64,000 bases of DNA, taken from assembly GCA_001655195.1 (NCBI GenBank), contig LPNY01000042.1:241909-305908 (forward strand), given 5' to 3'. The notes under the pieces were generated by a model that worked only from the letters and a program-made list of their open reading frames with translations, did no database searches and was not told the origin of the DNA. Positions 61,900 to 64,000 of this stretch are shown in pieces (the first letter of the stretch is position 1; each line of letters begins with the position of its first letter). The position numbers were made by a program, and so were the translations under genes. This DNA comes from Arcobacter sp. EP1. GTDB lineage: Bacteria; Campylobacterota; Campylobacteria; Campylobacterales; Arcobacteraceae.

Positions 61900-62898
61900 A
61901 TGAAACGAATTTTTCTACAAAACTACAAAAGCCTACGATTTAAGTTTTATCAAAATGTTGATGATTTTAAAGTAATCGAAGAGCCTATACGATTTATCAA
62001 TAAAGGTAACTTCATCATTCTAAAAATCAAAAAAACAAACCTAGGAACATGGGATTTAATCGAAAAATTAGCTACTGGACTAAAAATCTATGATAATGAA
62101 ATAGGTTACGCCGGATTAAAAGATAAAAATGCAACCACTACCCAATATATTTCAATACCAAGAAAATATGGAAAAGATATTAAAAAGTTCCACCATCCAA
62201 GAATTGAGATTTTAGAGACATTCTTTCATAAAACAAAACTCAATATTGGTGACTTACAAGGAAACTCTTTTGAAATTAATCTTCACGAAGTAGAACAAAG
62301 TGATGTTGGACAAATCGAAAAACGTCTAAAAGAGATAAGTAAAGTAGGAATGCCAAACTTTTTTGGGTATCAACGTTTTGGACGAGATGTAAAAGAGAAT
62401 CTAGAAAAAGCAAACAAAATTATCTATGGGGATTTAAAAATCCGTGATAGAAAACTAGAAAAAATGCTAATCTCAGCGTATCAAAGTGACTTTTTTAACC
62501 GTTGGTTAGCAAAACGAATTGAACTTTCAAAAGAGAACTTCAAATTATTAAATGGTGATGTAATGATTCAACTAAAAGATGAAAAACTCTTTACTCCATC
62601 AAAAGTCAATGAGCAACTTCAAAAAGATTTTGAAAATCAAAAATCAGTACCAACAGGTCTTTTATCAGGTCGGCATGTATTTAGAGCAAAATATGAAGCA
62701 AGAGAAATCGAACAAGAGTTTGATGATACCTATATCCAAGAAAAAGGTTTACGACGACCTGCGATAGTTTTTCCAAAGGATATTAGTGTGAAGTATGATA
62801 GTAATACAAAGAAGTGTAAGGTGAGGTTTATGTTGCCACGTGGAGCATATGCTACTGTTTTAATTGAGAATGTTGCTAATAGGAATTTGAAAGGGTAG
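61900..62898 (+). CDS. truD: tRNA pseudouridine(13) synthase TruD
   Basis: A 332-residue TruD that isomerises U13 in tRNA-Glu. The catalytic region has IGYAGLKDKNATTTQYISIP (Asp in GLKDK is the catalytic base). Other family parts are GNSFEINL, GMPNFFGYQRFGRDVKENLEKAN, and LLSGRHVFRAKYEAREIEQEF, ending with RFMLPRGAYATVLIENV. The length is close to the usual 340. Copy C of the repeat begins 23 bases after the stop. Confidence 0.95.
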   Translation: MKRIFLQNYKSLRFKFYQNVDDFKVIEEPIRFINKGNFIILKIKKTNLGTWDLIEKLATGLKIYDNEIGYAGLKDKNATTTQYISIPRKYGKDIKKFHHPRIEILETFFHKTKLNIGDLQGNSFEINLHEVEQSDVGQIEKRLKEISKVGMPNFFGYQRFGRDVKENLEKANKIIYGDLKIRDRKLEKMLISAYQSDFFNRWLAKRIELSKENFKLLNGDVMIQLKDEKLFTPSKVNEQLQKDFENQKSVPTGLLSGRHVFRAKYEAREIEQEFDDTYIQEKGLRRPAIVFPKDISVKYDSNTKKCKVRFMLPRGAYATVLIENVANRNLKG

Positions 62899-62920
62899 CT
62901 CTTTTTTGTTTTATTTTTTT

Positions 62921-63510
62921 CTTTGTGAGTTTTTAGGTTAGGGTGGTTTTTGTATTCTGGCTTGATATCGCAAAGAGGATTACCTCTTTACTCTACTTAC
63001 TTTTGTCTTTACGAAAAGTAAGCAAAAAAAACTGCCGGTTGTCAAAGGCGAAGCTTCCCTACAGTTTTAAATTCATTTTCTGTCCTGCAGAACTCCCTAA
63101 AACGTGCTCCCAGCACGTTTCTTAACGGTCAAACAGGCTTCGGACGGCTTCCGAAAATAAATCCAAAACTTCCGGCTTCGACAAAGGCAGGAATACAATC
63201 CCTATACGCCAACTAAAAAATACTCAATGACAATTTCTCAAAAAGGGAAACAATAACAACAAAAGAAACCTTCACCTAATAGCGGAGCAACTGGGAAAGC
63301 TAAGGGAAGTATTTCAAAAGCCAAATACAAAAAGACAACAAGTACATATTACAAGAAAAAACGTCAGTAACTGAAAAAAACCTTTTTGGTTACTATTTGT
63401 GGTTTAACATGCGGGAGCGTAGCGAGTAAATTCTTCGATAAAAGTAACAGAAGCGCGACTCACGCAGTGAGCGAAAGAGAGATTCCGAATTTTAATTCGG
63501 CGTGTGTTAT
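62921..63510. repeat. Dispersed modular hairpin repeat, copy C (longest form)
   Basis: About 590 noncoding bases. It shares the opening blocks with copy B (CTTTGTGAGTTTTT, GGTTAGGGTGG, TTTTTGTATTCTGG), then has hairpin AAAGAGG/CCTCTTT (62972-62989), hairpin CTTACTTTT/AAAAGTAAG (62996-63022) and hairpin AAACGTGCT/AGCACGTTT (63100-63120). Block AAAAAGGGAAACAATAACAA, then AATAGCGGAGCAACTGGGAA and CGTCAGTAACT are shared with B. The end (CATGCGGGAGCGTAGCGAG, AAAAGTAA, hairpin CCGAATT/AATTCGG at 63485-63500, CGTGTGT) is shared with copy A. G/C-rich islands contrast with the flanks. Confidence 0.8.
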
Positions 63511-63593
63511 TAAAATTCATCATAAAAATAAATTCGTGACGGTAACTGTGACAGCTTTTTGATATAGTTTAATAAATTATTTTAAGGTCTATA
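63511..63593 (+). promoter_or_regulatory. Upstream region of the KAP NTPase gene
   Basis: A direct repeat GTGAC-GGTAACT-GTGAC lies at about 63536-63552. TATAGT in TTTTTGATATAGTT resembles the local -10 pattern, and TAAGGT lies before the ATG at 63594. This is a plausible promoter, with the direct repeat at the -35 region. Confidence 0.4.
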
Positions 63594-64000
63594 ATGAAAA
63601 TAACAATTCCTGAATTAAAAATTGAAGAGACAGAAGGTTTTACAAAAAATGATATCTTTGGAAGAAAAGATTTTGGTGAAAGATTAGCTAATTTAATTGA
63701 AAATACTGATGACAGTTTAGTATTAGCATTAGATTCACAATGGGGAGAAGGTAAAACTACTTTTATTAAGATGTGGAAGGGGCACGTTGAACATGTTAGA
63801 GAGAATAAATTAAAAACTATTTATTTTGATGCCTTTGCAAATGACTATCAAAAAGACCCATTCCTTGCATTAATATCTGAAATCTATGAAATACTACCGG
63901 TTAGTGAGTAAAACAATTTTAAAGAAGGTGCAAAAAAGGCATTAAAATCATTTGCTATAGGAGGTTTAAAAACGGGAATAAAGCTAGGAACGGCGGGCTT
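63594..64000 (+). pseudogene. KAP-family P-loop NTPase, N-terminal part, interrupted by an in-frame stop
   Basis: The ATG at 63594 opens a 105-codon frame with a KAP-type P-loop: DIFGRKDFGERLANLI, then LALDSQWGEGKTTFIKMW (about 46-63, Walker A WGEGKTT), then TIYFDAFANDYQKDPFLALISEIY (about 80-103). It stops at TAA 63909-63911, but the same frame continues open to the window end with family-like sequence (KEGAKKALKSFAIGGLKTGI). One base change can explain the stop. KAP NTPases are membrane-associated P-loop proteins, sometimes found with defence genes. It is either a pseudogene, a sequencing error or a recoded site. The C-terminal part is outside the window. Confidence 0.7.

Noticed and set aside
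62943..63125. A 60-codon ORF in repeat copy C
   Set aside because: It crosses three hairpins of the repeat and is of the kind often misannotated as hypothetical protein in intergenic repeats. No support from base composition or start signals.

Overview
The window looks like chromosomal DNA from a Campylobacterota bacterium, most likely an Arcobacteraceae member. The evidence is the low G+C content, T-rich promoters with TATAAT-type -10 boxes, frequent CGA arginine codons, a DUF3373 outer-membrane protein, single-chain pyruvate:ferredoxin oxidoreductase, LuxS, a type II sulfide:quinone oxidoreductase and many two-component and c-di-GMP proteins. Most of it is housekeeping sequence. There is no complete mobile element, rRNA operon or CRISPR array. 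The assignment rests on protein recognition only, with no database search.

Layout. 1-2.3 kb: tRNA-modification methyltransferase, LuxS and small enzymes, all on the minus strand. 2.3-11.4 kb: PAS histidine kinase, LysE exporter, hemerythrin, a lipoprotein, a GATE-domain membrane protein, glutathione peroxidase, a SPOR-like/PagL-like outer-membrane protein, cytochrome b561, an AraC/GyrI regulator and a di-haem cytochrome c peroxidase. 11.4-16.5 kb: pyruvate:ferredoxin oxidoreductase with an elaborate leader, then a HAD phosphatase. 16.6-19.1 kb: an orphan peptide-binding protein and rplM-rpsI. 19.2-28.8 kb: a complete phosphate locus on the minus strand, in the order pstS, EAL-CBS-GGDEF gene, pstC, pstA, pstB, phoU, psiE-like, phoB-like, phoR-like. 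Matching direct repeats that look like Pho boxes precede pstS and pstC. 28.9-35.7 kb: prfA, rpsT, glmM, lspA, leuC-type dehydratase, mobA and a Tat-exported SQR. 36.5-39.7 kb: thrS-infC-rpmI-rplT. 39.8-45.3 kb: DUF3373 porin-like protein, haem-less cytochrome-like protein, RqcH/NFACT protein and two tandem TraT-like lipoproteins. 45.4-52.4 kb: a long plus-strand run (cdsA, dxr, tsaD, a SUI1 protein, nnr, cutA, thiG). 52.5-53.2 kb: six tRNA genes (Pro, His, Arg, Leu, Gly, fMet), then a 46-codon small gene. 53.5-60.5 kb: a signalling cluster on the minus strand (flagellin, GGDEF, HD-GYP response regulator, FIST protein, hybrid kinase). 60.7-62.9 kb: an unrecognised two-TM protein and truD. 63.6-64 kb: a KAP-type P-loop NTPase gene with an in-frame stop, running off the window.

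The most notable points are these. (1) A modular, hairpin-rich noncoding repeat occurs three times (about 11.70-11.88, 36.01-36.49 and 62.92-63.51 kb); its hairpins keep their pairing while stem or loop sequences change. (2) The FIST/hybrid-kinase/HD-GYP/GGDEF cluster has the architecture of a NosP-NahK nitric-oxide to c-di-GMP pathway. (3) A c-di-GMP gene sits inside the pst locus, followed by a long hairpin downstream of pstS and with a Pho-box-like repeat over its stop codon. (4) The pyruvate oxidoreductase leader can form a helix that hides the ribosome-binding site, below a set of nested palindromes.
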